From the NCBI RefSeq assembly GCF_001673315.1, contig NZ_LZLQ01000129.1:26568-90567 (forward strand): a DNA stretch of 64,000 bases, read 5' to 3'. The DNA comes from Mycobacterium asiaticum. Its GTDB lineage: Bacteria; Actinomycetota; Actinomycetes; Mycobacteriales; Mycobacteriaceae. Made by a program: the position numbers and the translations under genes. Numbering within the stretch: position 1 is the stretch's first letter; each line of letters begins with the position of its first letter. Below are positions 25,946-34,050 of the stretch, piece after piece. The notes under the pieces were generated by a model. It saw only the letters and a program-made list of their open reading frames with translations. It did no database searches and was not told the origin of the DNA.

Positions 25946-26784
25946 CGGTATCCGCGATTACGCAACGCATCAACGACCTGCCGGAGAACATGCTCGGGCC
26001 GATCTTCGGCGACCACCCGGATGACCATCCAGCCGAGCTCTCGCAATTCCTTCAACCTGCGCAGATCCCGCACATACTGACGACGGCTGGTTCGGTGCTG
26101 GTCGCCGTCATACTCGACGGCGACCTGGAATGGCTCCCAGCCCATGTCCAGCATTGCAACAACCCGATAGTGGACGAGCACCGGAATCTGCGTCTGCGGT
26201 GTCGGCAATCCAGCGTCGATGAGCAGCAGGCGAAGCCATGTCTCTTTGGGTGATGCGGCACCGGGGTCGACCCGGGGCAGTACCGCCTTGAGCCATCGCA
26301 CACCTCTAGCGCCGGGGTACCGCTCGGCGAGTAGCAACACAGCGTCGTCGGAGAACGAAGTGGCTCGCTTCAGTGCATCCAGCCGCGCTACCGCCCGCTC
26401 CGGTGTGAGCTGCCGTCCCAGATCGAACGCCGTCCGTGCCGCCGTGGTGACCGGCAGTCCGGCCACCCGCGTCAACTCATCCTCGGCTACTTGGAGATTG
26501 CGAGTGATCACGCCTTCGGGAGGGCGGGGGTTGCGCCAGATCAATTCGACGGGTTCGTCGTCGTCGATCCAGTCGGAGCCATGCAGTGATGCAGCGGCAA
26601 GGCCCGCCAACGTCCCACGTCGTCCCGTCCAGAGCCATGCTGCTTCGGAGCGGCGTCGCAGCGACAGTTGCGCACCGCGAGGCAGGTAGACGTCGGGGTA
26701 GATCGCTTGGAAACGTGATCGCAGTTCGTACCGGTTGATTTTTCCCTGCTTCAAGGCCTCGCTACCTCTGACGATGTTGTCCAC
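25900..26784 (-). CDS. AbiEi-like N-terminus fused to DUF559/Vsr-like nuclease domain, paralogue 1
   Basis: 294 residues from GTG 26784. Residues 1-110 resemble the winged-helix AbiEi antitoxin type (Y.LRSRF...IYPDVYLPRG, LAGLAAASLHG, GVITRN). Residues 178-262 match the DUF559 / very-short-patch-repair endonuclease-like core: SPKETWLRLLL with E181, D213 in LDMGWE, then VAVEYDGDQHR (E224, D226, H230), then RLKELRELGWMVIRV. The putative catalytic residues are intact. No AbiEii toxin gene is adjacent. It is inserted between ctaA and the ABC transporter genes relative to M. tuberculosis and is bracketed by two copies of a 60-bp element. Role unknown; DNA defence or a selfish nuclease is inference. 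Confidence 0.75.
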   Translation of the reverse strand: MDNIVRGSEALKQGKINRYELRSRFQAIYPDVYLPRGAQLSLRRRSEAAWLWTGRRGTLAGLAAASLHGSDWIDDDEPVELIWRNPRPPEGVITRNLQVAEDELTRVAGLPVTTAARTAFDLGRQLTPERAVARLDALKRATSFSDDAVLLLAERYPGARGVRWLKAVLPRVDPGAASPKETWLRLLLIDAGLPTPQTQIPVLVHYRVVAMLDMGWEPFQVAVEYDGDQHRTSRRQYVRDLRRLKELRELGWMVIRVVAEDRPEHVLRQVVDALRNRGYRDTVTTHTTRGRGCA

Positions 26785-26818
26785 ACGGAGTTGGACGCCG
26801 ACGAATTGCGGTCAGTTC

Positions 26819-26878
26819 CACCGAGATTGAAGCTACGCACCCGCTCGACGGTGTGTTGTGTGCGTGGAGTCAGTGTCG
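26819..26878. repeat. 60-bp palindromic element, family 1, copy B
   Basis: A direct repeat of copy A, beginning CACCGAGATTGA and ending CAGTGTCG, with CTACGCAC and GTGCGTGG arms. It lies 35 bp upstream of the GTG of the AbiEi/DUF559 gene, in the 135-bp gap behind the ABC permease. A CAG-rich triplet run (26881-26910) follows it. Confidence 0.75.
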
Positions 26879-26919
26879 GCGCAGCAGCAGCACGCAGCAG
26901 CAGGAACAGCAGGGCGAGG

Positions 26920-27693
26920 TCACACGAATCGGAACCAGCGCCGTGCGGCGAATCCCGCGACAGCCCCCCACGCCACCAGCACCGCGATCCCGAACCAGTC
27001 CACCGACAGGCTCATAGCCTGTGAGAGTGATTCCGTGAGGGCTCCCGACGGCGTCACCCGCGCCGCCCACCTGACCGCCCCGGGGATCATGCTGCTCTCC
27101 AGCGTCAGCGCGCCGAGGCCGGCGAAAATGAACCACAGCAGATTGGCCAGCGCCAGGACGATCTCGGCCCGCAGGGTTCCGCCCAGCAGCAGGCCCAGCG
27201 CCGCAAATGCCGCGGTACCCAGCGCGATCACCACGGCGCCAAGAGCCAATGCTGCTAACCCGGGCCGCCATCCCAGCGCAAATCCGATGGCGCCCAGGAT
27301 TATTGACTGCAAGAAGACGGTGAAGATGACGGCCGACACTTTGCCGATGATGATTCCCCAGACGGGCAGTGGGGTGGCCCCCAGGCGCTTCAACGCTCCA
27401 TAGCGGCGGTCGAACCCCACCGCGATGGCCTGACCGGTGAAAGCGGTGGAAATGACCGCAAGAGCCATGATCGCGGGCACGAACACCGCCGCCCGGTGGG
27501 GTCCGAACGAGCCCAGCGGAAGCAGGGTGAGGCCGATCAGCAGCGTGATCGGTATGAACATCGTCAACAGCAGTTGCTCGCCGTTGCGCAGCAACAGCTT
27601 TGCTTCCAGGCTGAATTGCGCGACCAGCATCCGGGACACGGCGTTGGGCCGCGGGTCCGGCGTGAATGTGCCCGCCGGGAACAGGTCACTCAT
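26920..27693 (-). CDS. ABC-2 type exporter permease (Rv1457c-like)
   Basis: 257 residues with six predicted membrane helices (for example LLTMFIPITLLIGLTLL, FVPAIMALAVISTAF and IALGTAAFAALGLLLGG). It pairs with the ATPase encoded just upstream, overlapping by ATGA. This type exports drugs or lipids, and the substrate is unknown. The ATG at 27693 is chosen for that overlap. Its operon with mptB suggests a cell-envelope role, which is inference. Confidence 0.88.
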   Translation of the reverse strand: MSDLFPAGTFTPDPRPNAVSRMLVAQFSLEAKLLLRNGEQLLLTMFIPITLLIGLTLLPLGSFGPHRAAVFVPAIMALAVISTAFTGQAIAVGFDRRYGALKRLGATPLPVWGIIIGKVSAVIFTVFLQSIILGAIGFALGWRPGLAALALGAVVIALGTAAFAALGLLLGGTLRAEIVLALANLLWFIFAGLGALTLESSMIPGAVRWAARVTPSGALTESLSQAMSLSVDWFGIAVLVAWGAVAGFAARRWFRFV

Positions 27694-28631
27694 TGCCGCA
27701 GTCTCCTGCCGGTCAGGTCGAGGAAGACATCCTCGAGGCTGCGTTGCTCGACGCGCATATCGGTGGCCAGTACGTCGATCTGTGCACACCACGCCGTCAC
27801 CGTAGCCAGCACCTGCGGTCCGACGGGCCCTTCGACCAGGTACTCACCCGGTGCCACCTCGCTGGCCTGGTAGTCCTCTGGCAACGCCGACGTCAGCAAG
27901 CTCAGATCGAGCCGCGGCGGCGCGGTGAACCGCAGCTGATCCTTCGCGCCGCTGCGCATCAATTCCGCGGGTGTGCCGGCAGCCACCGTGGCGCCGTGGT
28001 CGATGATCACCAACCGGTCGGCCAGTTCCTCAGCCTCCTTGAGCTGATGCGTGGTCAGCACCACTGTGACGCCGTCGCGGCGCAACGCATCGATCAACTC
28101 CCACACCAGCAGCCGGGCGTGGGCGTCCATTCCGGCGGTGGGTTCATCCAGGAACACCAGCTCGGGACGTCCGACCAGCGCGCAGGCCAGCGCGAGCCGT
28201 TGCTGCTGGCCTCCGGAGAGTCGCCGGTACGTGGTGCGGGCGGCTTCAGTGAGCCCCAGCGTCTCCAGCAGCCACTGCGGATCCAGCGGATCGGCGGCGT
28301 AGGACGCCACCAGATCGAGCATTTCACCGGCGCGGGCCGCGGGGTACCCGCCGCCACCTTGCAGCATCACACCGATGCGTGGGCGCAGGCGCGCGTTGTC
28401 GACGATCGGGTCCAGCCCGAGCACCTCGATGGTGCCGGCATCCGGCCGGGTGAAGCCCTCGCACATCTCGACGGTCGTTGTCTTGCCGGCGCCGTTGGGG
28501 CCCAGCAACGCGAATACCTCCGCGGTGTACACGTCGAGATCGAAGCCGGACACGGCCGTCACAGACCCGTACTGCTTGGATACTCCGCGCAGTCGTACCG
28601 CGATGTCGCGGTCCCGGGGGAGTGAGCTCAC
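27690..28631 (-). CDS. ABC transporter ATP-binding protein (Rv1458c-like)
   Basis: 313 residues, as in Rv1458c. Walker A GPNGAGKTTT, Q-loop VMLQGGGG, signature LSGGQQQRLALA, Walker B LVFLDEPTAGMD and the H-loop THQ are all present. The last ~90 residues are the accessory domain common in DrrA/ABC-2 ATPases. The GTG overlaps the mptB stop by two bases, and its stop overlaps the permease start, so mptB, ATPase and permease form one unit. Confidence 0.93.
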   Translation of the reverse strand: MSSLPRDRDIAVRLRGVSKQYGSVTAVSGFDLDVYTAEVFALLGPNGAGKTTTVEMCEGFTRPDAGTIEVLGLDPIVDNARLRPRIGVMLQGGGGYPAARAGEMLDLVASYAADPLDPQWLLETLGLTEAARTTYRRLSGGQQQRLALACALVGRPELVFLDEPTAGMDAHARLLVWELIDALRRDGVTVVLTTHQLKEAEELADRLVIIDHGATVAAGTPAELMRSGAKDQLRFTAPPRLDLSLLTSALPEDYQASEVAPGEYLVEGPVGPQVLATVTAWCAQIDVLATDMRVEQRSLEDVFLDLTGRRLRQ

Positions 28632-30358
28632 GTGGAGTCAGCGTAGGCGTCGGTTGCCGTCTCGGGACGGGGAGTGGCCTGCCGGGTGGCAGGGGTCACA
28701 GGATCAGCGGGGGTTGACGGCATTTCCGGGCCGGGCGCCGCCGGGCCGTCGCCGTTCGGCAGCGGATGCCACGGCAACCGGTGGTAGGTGAGCGCGATGA
28801 GCACCACCACGATGAACGCGCTGGCGAGTGTGGCGTCGATGATCTGAAACAGAGCGAAGCGGTCGCCGTTGGCGGTGGGGCCGAAGATGCCGACGATCAA
28901 TGTGATGACGATCGCGGCGACCCGGAAGCCGGTGCGGGTTGCCCAGGCCGCCAGCGGAATGATGGCCCAGAGCAGGTACCACGGCTGCACGACGGGGAAC
29001 AGCAGCACCGTCAGGCCCAGCGCCACCCCGAGCCCGCCGATCGGGTGCAGCCGCCCGCGGAAGACGGCCAGCAGCAGCCAGCAGACCATCACCATGATGA
29101 TGAGTACGCCGATGCCACGGGTCAGCGCCAGCACGGCCGTGGTGTGGTCGCCCAACCCCAGCAGGATGCCGACTTGGCCGGTGCCCAGCGCCAGCAGCGT
29201 GGGCGGCGACATCCAGCTGCGCACCACGTTGGCGGTGCCCAACGTGTACATCCATCCGAATCCGAGTCCGCTGGCCCAGCCGACGAGACCCATCACCGCC
29301 AACGACAGGGTTGCCATCGCGCCGCCGGACAGCAGCAGTGCCTTGAAGGTTCCGCCGCACCGGTAGGCCAGGGCCATCGTGACGAAGCCCAACGCGAGCA
29401 GCGACGGCAGCTTCACCTGCGACGACAGCACGATCAGGATCGATCCCCCGACCAACATCCCCAGCGGCTCCCAATCCGGGCCAAATCGCCAGGAGCTGGG
29501 TTTGAGTGGCCGGGTGGGGCCGGTCGAGTCCAGCCCGCGCAACGCGAATTCGGCACCGGTCAGCATGAGGCCGAGCATCAGCGCTTCGTTGTGGATGCCC
29601 GCGACCAAGTGCATGAACAGCAGCGGATTGGCCGCCCCCAGCCACAGCGCGCTGACCTCAGCCACGCCGCAGCGCCGCGCCAGCCGAGGCGTCGCCCACA
29701 CGATCAACGCCACACCGAGCAAGACCACCAGCCGGTGGCACAGCACCGCCGCGACGATGTTCTCCCCGGTGATCGACGAGATGCCCCGACCGATCCAGAG
29801 AAACAGCGGTCCGTAGGGGGCCGGTGTCTCCCGCCACAGGCTCGGCACCGACAGCGTGAACACGTGGCCCAGGCCCAGGCCGGAGGCGGGCCCTACGCGG
29901 TAAGGGTCGAGTCCTTCCAGCGAAATCTGGCTCTGCGCCAGGTAGGAGTAGACGTCCTTGCTGTACATCGGGGGTGCGATCAGCAGCGGCAGCATCCACA
30001 GCACCAGAGTGCGGTCGACGTCACCGCGCGACATCCGTCGCTTGCCCATGGCGAACCGCCCGAGCATCAACCAGGCGAGCGCCATCATCACTGCGCCGGT
30101 GGTCGTCATGGTGAGTGACACGGTTTGGATGCGTGACGGCAGATTCAGGAGCCGTACGCCGAAGGTGGGGTCTTGGACCACCGGCCGGGCGCCGTCGCCC
30201 AGTGCGCCGATTGCCATGAGAACGGTGCCAGTGGCCCCGAACAGCCGGGTGCGTTTCAGAGCGGTGAGTTCGGAGGCGTTGAGCGGCTTGCCCACCGTCT
30301 GCTCGTCGCCGTGCAGGCTGGCGATCGACGAGCTCAGGGTGTGGTGGCGGGCTGCCAT
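28628..30358 (-). CDS. mptB: Alpha-(1,6)-mannopyranosyltransferase MptB
   Basis: 576 residues with 12 or more hydrophobic segments; a GT-C glycosyltransferase. MptB-type enzymes use decaprenyl-phosphomannose to build the alpha-1,6-mannan core of lipomannan at the outer face of the membrane. The first extracytoplasmic loop has PPMYSKDVYSYLAQ, whose acidic residues are typical of GT-C enzymes. The C-terminal ~45 residues are a Pro/Thr-rich cytoplasmic tail. Position matches Rv1459c. The ATG appears leaderless: TAGTCT lies 6 nt upstream. It is divergent from sufR. Confidence 0.92.
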   Translation of the reverse strand: MAARHHTLSSSIASLHGDEQTVGKPLNASELTALKRTRLFGATGTVLMAIGALGDGARPVVQDPTFGVRLLNLPSRIQTVSLTMTTTGAVMMALAWLMLGRFAMGKRRMSRGDVDRTLVLWMLPLLIAPPMYSKDVYSYLAQSQISLEGLDPYRVGPASGLGLGHVFTLSVPSLWRETPAPYGPLFLWIGRGISSITGENIVAAVLCHRLVVLLGVALIVWATPRLARRCGVAEVSALWLGAANPLLFMHLVAGIHNEALMLGLMLTGAEFALRGLDSTGPTRPLKPSSWRFGPDWEPLGMLVGGSILIVLSSQVKLPSLLALGFVTMALAYRCGGTFKALLLSGGAMATLSLAVMGLVGWASGLGFGWMYTLGTANVVRSWMSPPTLLALGTGQVGILLGLGDHTTAVLALTRGIGVLIIMVMVCWLLLAVFRGRLHPIGGLGVALGLTVLLFPVVQPWYLLWAIIPLAAWATRTGFRVAAIVITLIVGIFGPTANGDRFALFQIIDATLASAFIVVVLIALTYHRLPWHPLPNGDGPAAPGPEMPSTPADPVTPATRQATPRPETATDAYADST

Positions 30359-30364
30359 CAGAGC

Positions 30365-30370
30365 AGACTA
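30365..30370 (-). promoter_or_regulatory. Probable -10 of mptB (leaderless)
   Basis: The minus strand reads TAGTCT, then six bases (GCTCTG), then ATG. This TANNNT-N6-start arrangement would place the transcription start on the A of the ATG. The first 58-bp tandem repeat unit begins immediately upstream, so the -35 region falls inside the repeat. Confidence 0.55.
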
Positions 30371-30652
30371 GCGCCGGTGACAATCCGGGCCGTTGCGTGC
30401 GGCCCGGTGAGGAGCGGCGCAGTGTCAGGCGCCGGCGACAATCCGGGCCGTTGCGTGCGGCCCGGTGAGGAGCGGCGCAGTGTCAGGGGTCGGTGACAAT
30501 CCGGGCCGTTGCGTGCGGCCCGGTGAGGAGCGGCGCAGTGTCAGGCGCCGGTGACAATCCGGGCCGTTGCGTGCGGCCCGGTGAGGAGCGGCGCAGTGTC
30601 AGGGGCCGGCGACAATCCGGGCCGTTGCGTGCGGCCCGGTGAGGAGCGGCGC
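30371..30652. repeat. Five-copy 58-bp tandem repeat with internal hairpin
   Basis: GACAATCCGGGCC starts at 30379, 30437, 30495, 30553 and 30611, an exact 58-bp period. Copies differ at only a few positions near the unit junctions. Each unit has a perfect 8-bp stem, CCGGGCCG and CGGCCCGG, around the 7-nt loop TTGCGTG, followed by a conserved spacer (GTGAGGAGCGGCGCAGTGTCAG region). It fills almost the whole 313-bp gap between mptB and the annotated sufR start. It is not in frame with either gene and has no unique spacers. Confidence 0.95.
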
Positions 30653-30671
30653 ATACGCTCAAGCGGGTGCT

Positions 30672-31484
30672 GTGACCAGCGCAACCCAGTTAGGTAGGGC
30701 ACCCTTGCTGGACCGCCCGTTGGAATTGCGTCACACTGGTGTTGTGAAAATCCGATCCGAGCTGGATGCTGCCGTGCCCGCGGCCGGTGTTGCCGGGTCC
30801 GATGGCCACACCCGCCGTGCGATCGTTCGGCTGCTGCTCGAATCCGGCTCGATCACAGCTGGTGAGATCGGTGACCGGCTGAGCCTGACGGCCGCCGGTG
30901 TGCGGCGCCATCTCGATGCGCTGATCGATGCCGGTGATGCTGAGTCCGTGGCCGCCGCGCCGTGGCAGCAGGTGGGGCGGGGGCGCCCGGCCAAGCGCTA
31001 CCGGTTGACGGCAGCGGGGCGCGGCAAGCTGGACCACACCTACGACGACTTGGCTTCCGCTGCGATCCGCCAACTTCGCGAAATCGGCGGTGACGAGGCC
31101 GTCCGGGCCTTCGCACGGCGTCGCATTGACGCGATCCTGGCCGGCGTCGATACGGCCGAAGGCCCCGACGAGACCGCTGTGGAAGCCGCTTCGGAGCGAA
31201 TTGCCGGCGCGTTGACCAAGGCGGGTTACGTCGCCACCACCACCCGGGTGGGCGGGCCCATCCACGGTGTGCAAATCTGCCAGCATCACTGTCCGGTGGC
31301 GCATGTCGCCGAGGAATTCCCGGAGTTGTGCGAGGCCGAGCAACAAGCCATGTCCGAGGTACTCGGCACCCACGTGCAGTTGTTGGCGACGATCGTCAAC
31401 GGTGACTGCGCCTGCACCACCCACGTTCCGCTCACCCCCGCGCCCAGCCCGCGCTTGACAACCGACAGAGGAGCGTCGTCATGA
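30672..31484 (+). CDS. sufR: Fe-S cluster-sensing repressor SufR
   Basis: 270 residues from GTG 30672, close to the 268 of Rv1460; starting at GTG 30744 gives 246 residues and may be the real start (see the operator entry). An ArsR/DeoR-like winged helix is at about 45-110 (RAIVRLLLESGSITAGEIGDRLSLTAAGVRRHLDAL). The C-terminal cysteines (HGVQICQHHCPVAHV and NGDCACTTHVP) match the cluster ligands of SufR. Holo-SufR represses its own suf operon. The stop overlaps the sufB ATG. Confidence 0.93.
   Translation: MTSATQLGRAPLLDRPLELRHTGVVKIRSELDAAVPAAGVAGSDGHTRRAIVRLLLESGSITAGEIGDRLSLTAAGVRRHLDALIDAGDAESVAAAPWQQVGRGRPAKRYRLTAAGRGKLDHTYDDLASAAIRQLREIGGDEAVRAFARRRIDAILAGVDTAEGPDETAVEAASERIAGALTKAGYVATTTRVGGPIHGVQICQHHCPVAHVAEEFPELCEAEQQAMSEVLGTHVQLLATIVNGDCACTTHVPLTPAPSPRLTTDRGASS
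30733..30747 (+). promoter_or_regulatory. SufR operator across the GTG at 30744
   Basis: ACACT-GGTGT-TGTGA matches the inverted repeat ACACT-N5-TGTGA that I recall as the M. tuberculosis SufR site. The right half covers the in-frame GTG at 30744. CACACT (30732-30737) is exactly 6 nt before that GTG, the spacing of a leaderless start, although it is CANNNT rather than TANNNT. If so, transcription starts on this GTG, and repressor binding would cover both the -10 and the start site. Confidence 0.65.
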
Positions 31485-32905
31485 CGATCGAAGCCCAGTT
31501 GACCCAGGAACAGACCATCGACTCGCTGGGCAGGTACGGCTACGGCTGGGCCGACTCCGACGTCGCCGGCGCCAGCGCCCAGCGCGGCTTGTCCGAAGCA
31601 GTGGTGCGCGACATCTCTTCCAAGAAGAGCGAGCCGGAGTGGATGCTCGATATCCGTCTCAAGGCGCTGCGCACCTTCGACAAGAAGCCGATGCCGAATT
31701 GGGGATCCAACCTGGAGGGCATCGACTTCGACAACATCAAGTACTTCGTGCGCTCCAGCGAGAAGCAGGCTGCGACGTGGGACGATCTTCCCGCCGACAT
31801 CAAGAACACCTACGACAAACTGGGTATCCCGGAAGCCGAAAAGCAGCGACTCGTGTCCGGTGTGGCCGCCCAGTACGAGTCTGAGGTCGTCTACCACTCC
31901 ATCCGTGAGGACCTGGAGAAGCAGGGCGTGTTGTTCCTGGACACTGACACGGCGCTGCGTGAGCAGCCGGAGATCTTCCGGAAGTACTTCGGCACCGTCA
32001 TTCCGGCGGGAGACAACAAGTTCTCGGCCCTCAACACCGCGGTATGGAGTGGCGGTTCGTTCATCTACGTCCCGCCCGGTGTACACGTCGACATCCCGCT
32101 GCAGGCCTACTTCCGGATCAACACCGAGAACATGGGTCAGTTCGAGCGGACCCTGATCATCGTTGATGAGAACGCCTATGTGCACTACATCGAGGGCTGC
32201 ACCGCGCCGATCTACAAATCGGACTCGCTGCACTCAGCGGTGGTGGAGATCATCGTAAAGCCCGGTGGCCGTTGCCGTTACACCACGATTCAGAACTGGT
32301 CGAACAACGTCTACAACTTGGTGACCAAGCGTGCTCGCGCGGAGGCGGGCGCCACGATGGAATGGGTCGACGGCAACATCGGGTCGAAGGTGACGATGAA
32401 GTACCCGGCGGTCTGGATGACCGGTGAGCACGCCAAAGGCGAGGTGCTGTCGATCGCGTTCGCAGGCGAGGACCAGCACCAGGACACCGGCGCCAAGATG
32501 TTGCACCTGGCGCCGCACACCTCGAGCAACATCGTGTCCAAGTCGGTGGCGCGCGGCGGCGGCCGCACGTCCTACCGCGGCCTGGTGCAGGTGAACAAGG
32601 GAGCACACGGGTCGCGTTCCTCTGTGAAATGCGATGCGCTACTGGTGGATACGATCAGCCGCAGCGACACCTACCCCTATGTCGACATCCGCGAGGACGA
32701 CGTCACGATGGGTCACGAGGCCACCGTCTCCAAGGTCAGTGAGAATCAGTTGTTCTACCTGATGAGCCGCGGGATGACCGAGGACGAGGCCATGGCGATG
32801 GTGGTGCGCGGGTTCGTCGAGCCGATCGCCAAAGAGCTGCCGATGGAGTACGCGCTGGAGCTCAACCGGCTGATCGAGTTGCAGATGGAAGGTGCGGTTG
32901 GATGA
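31481..32905 (+). CDS. sufB: Fe-S cluster scaffold subunit SufB (intein-free)
   Basis: 474 residues, a normal SufB length. SufB is the scaffold on which SufBC2D builds Fe-S clusters with sulfur from SufS/SufU. The beta-helix core is uninterrupted, with YIEGCTAPIY, EWVDGNIGSKVTMKYPA and the C-terminal EDEAMAMVVRGFVEPI. In M. tuberculosis the orthologue carries an intein; here none is inserted. ATG overlaps the sufR stop and the stop overlaps sufD, so the operon is tightly coupled. Confidence 0.97.
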   Translation: MTIEAQLTQEQTIDSLGRYGYGWADSDVAGASAQRGLSEAVVRDISSKKSEPEWMLDIRLKALRTFDKKPMPNWGSNLEGIDFDNIKYFVRSSEKQAATWDDLPADIKNTYDKLGIPEAEKQRLVSGVAAQYESEVVYHSIREDLEKQGVLFLDTDTALREQPEIFRKYFGTVIPAGDNKFSALNTAVWSGGSFIYVPPGVHVDIPLQAYFRINTENMGQFERTLIIVDENAYVHYIEGCTAPIYKSDSLHSAVVEIIVKPGGRCRYTTIQNWSNNVYNLVTKRARAEAGATMEWVDGNIGSKVTMKYPAVWMTGEHAKGEVLSIAFAGEDQHQDTGAKMLHLAPHTSSNIVSKSVARGGGRTSYRGLVQVNKGAHGSRSSVKCDALLVDTISRSDTYPYVDIREDDVTMGHEATVSKVSENQLFYLMSRGMTEDEAMAMVVRGFVEPIAKELPMEYALELNRLIELQMEGAVG

Positions 32906-34050
32906 CCGCCACGCTGAACAAAGGCGAGCTGTTCTCGTCCTTTGACGTTGACGCGTTCGAAGTGCCGCATGGTCGCGACGAGATCTGGCGGTTCACGCCG
33001 CTGAAGCGACTGCGCGGCTTGCACGACGGTTCAGCCCTTGCTACGGGCAACGCCGTGATCACCGTCAGTGAGCACGACGGTGTGCGGACCGAGACGGTGC
33101 GGCGCGGCGACGAACGATTGGGCGAGGGCGGTGTACCCGCCGACCGCGTTGCGGCGCAGGCATTCTCGTCGTTCAATTCCGCAGTGTTGGTCTCTGTCGG
33201 TCGTGACACGCAGGTCGCCGAGCCGGTCAACATCACCGTCGCCGGTCCCGGAGCCGGTGCGGTCGCATATGGCCACCTGCAGATCCGGGTGGCCGAACTC
33301 GGTGAGGTCGTCGTCGTCGTCGATCACAAGGGCAGCGGAACTTACGCCGACAACGTTGAATTCGTCGTCGACGACTCTGCCCGGCTCACGGTCATCTCGA
33401 TCGCCGACTGGGCCGACGACGCCGTGCACGTCAGCGCGCACCACGCCCGGTTGGGCAAAGACGCGGTGTTGCGCCATGTCACGATCACGCTGGGCGGCGA
33501 GGTGGTTCGCACGGCGACCAACGTGCGGTTCGCCGGTCCCGGTGGTGATGCGGAGTTGTTGGGGCTGTACTTCGCCGACGACGGTCAGCACCTCGAGTCG
33601 CGGCTGTTGGTCGATCATGCCCAACCCGACTGCAGGTCCAACGTGCTGTACAAGGGTGCGCTGCAAGGAGATCCGTCTTCCCGTCTGCCCGACGCCCACA
33701 CGGTGTGGGTGGGCGACGTGTTGATCCGGGCCGAGGCCACCGGCACCGACACCTTCGAGATGAACCGCAATCTGGTGCTCACCGACGGTGCGAGGGCCGA
33801 TTCGGTGCCCAACCTGGAGATCGAGACCGGCGAGATCGTCGGTGCCGGGCATGCCAGCGCCACTGGACGATTCGACGACGAGCAACTGTTCTACCTGCGT
33901 TCCCGGGGCATCCCCGAAGAGCAGGCCCGCCGGCTGGTGATCCGCGGCTTCTTCGGCGAGATCGTCTCCAAGATCGCGGTGCCCGAGGTACGGGAGCGTT
34001 TGACCGCAGCCATCGAACACGAACTGGAAATAACGGAAAAGACAGCATGA
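32902..34050 (+). CDS. sufD: Fe-S cluster assembly protein SufD
   Basis: 382 residues, homologous to SufB and its partner in the SufBC2D complex, implicated in iron acquisition. The N-terminal helical part has EVPHGRDEIWRFTPLKRL; the C-terminus has the shared motif YLRSRGIPEEQARRLVIRGFFGEI. ATG overlaps the sufB stop, and the stop overlaps the sufC ATG. Confidence 0.95.
   Translation: MTATLNKGELFSSFDVDAFEVPHGRDEIWRFTPLKRLRGLHDGSALATGNAVITVSEHDGVRTETVRRGDERLGEGGVPADRVAAQAFSSFNSAVLVSVGRDTQVAEPVNITVAGPGAGAVAYGHLQIRVAELGEVVVVVDHKGSGTYADNVEFVVDDSARLTVISIADWADDAVHVSAHHARLGKDAVLRHVTITLGGEVVRTATNVRFAGPGGDAELLGLYFADDGQHLESRLLVDHAQPDCRSNVLYKGALQGDPSSRLPDAHTVWVGDVLIRAEATGTDTFEMNRNLVLTDGARADSVPNLEIETGEIVGAGHASATGRFDDEQLFYLRSRGIPEEQARRLVIRGFFGEIVSKIAVPEVRERLTAAIEHELEITEKTA

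Noticed and set aside
25900..26784. Complete AbiE type IV toxin-antitoxin system
   Set aside because: No AbiEii nucleotidyltransferase gene is adjacent, and the C-terminal domain is nuclease-like rather than the usual AbiEi C-terminus.
25886..26878. Insertion sequence or composite transposon around the first AbiEi/DUF559 gene
   Set aside because: No transposase gene, and the flanking elements are only 60 bp and imperfect palindromes; reported instead as repeats.
30371..30652. CRISPR array
   Set aside because: The 58-bp units follow one another with no unique spacers and there are no cas genes; it is a tandem repeat.
31481..32905. Intein in sufB
   Set aside because: The translation is continuous SufB without splicing-domain blocks.
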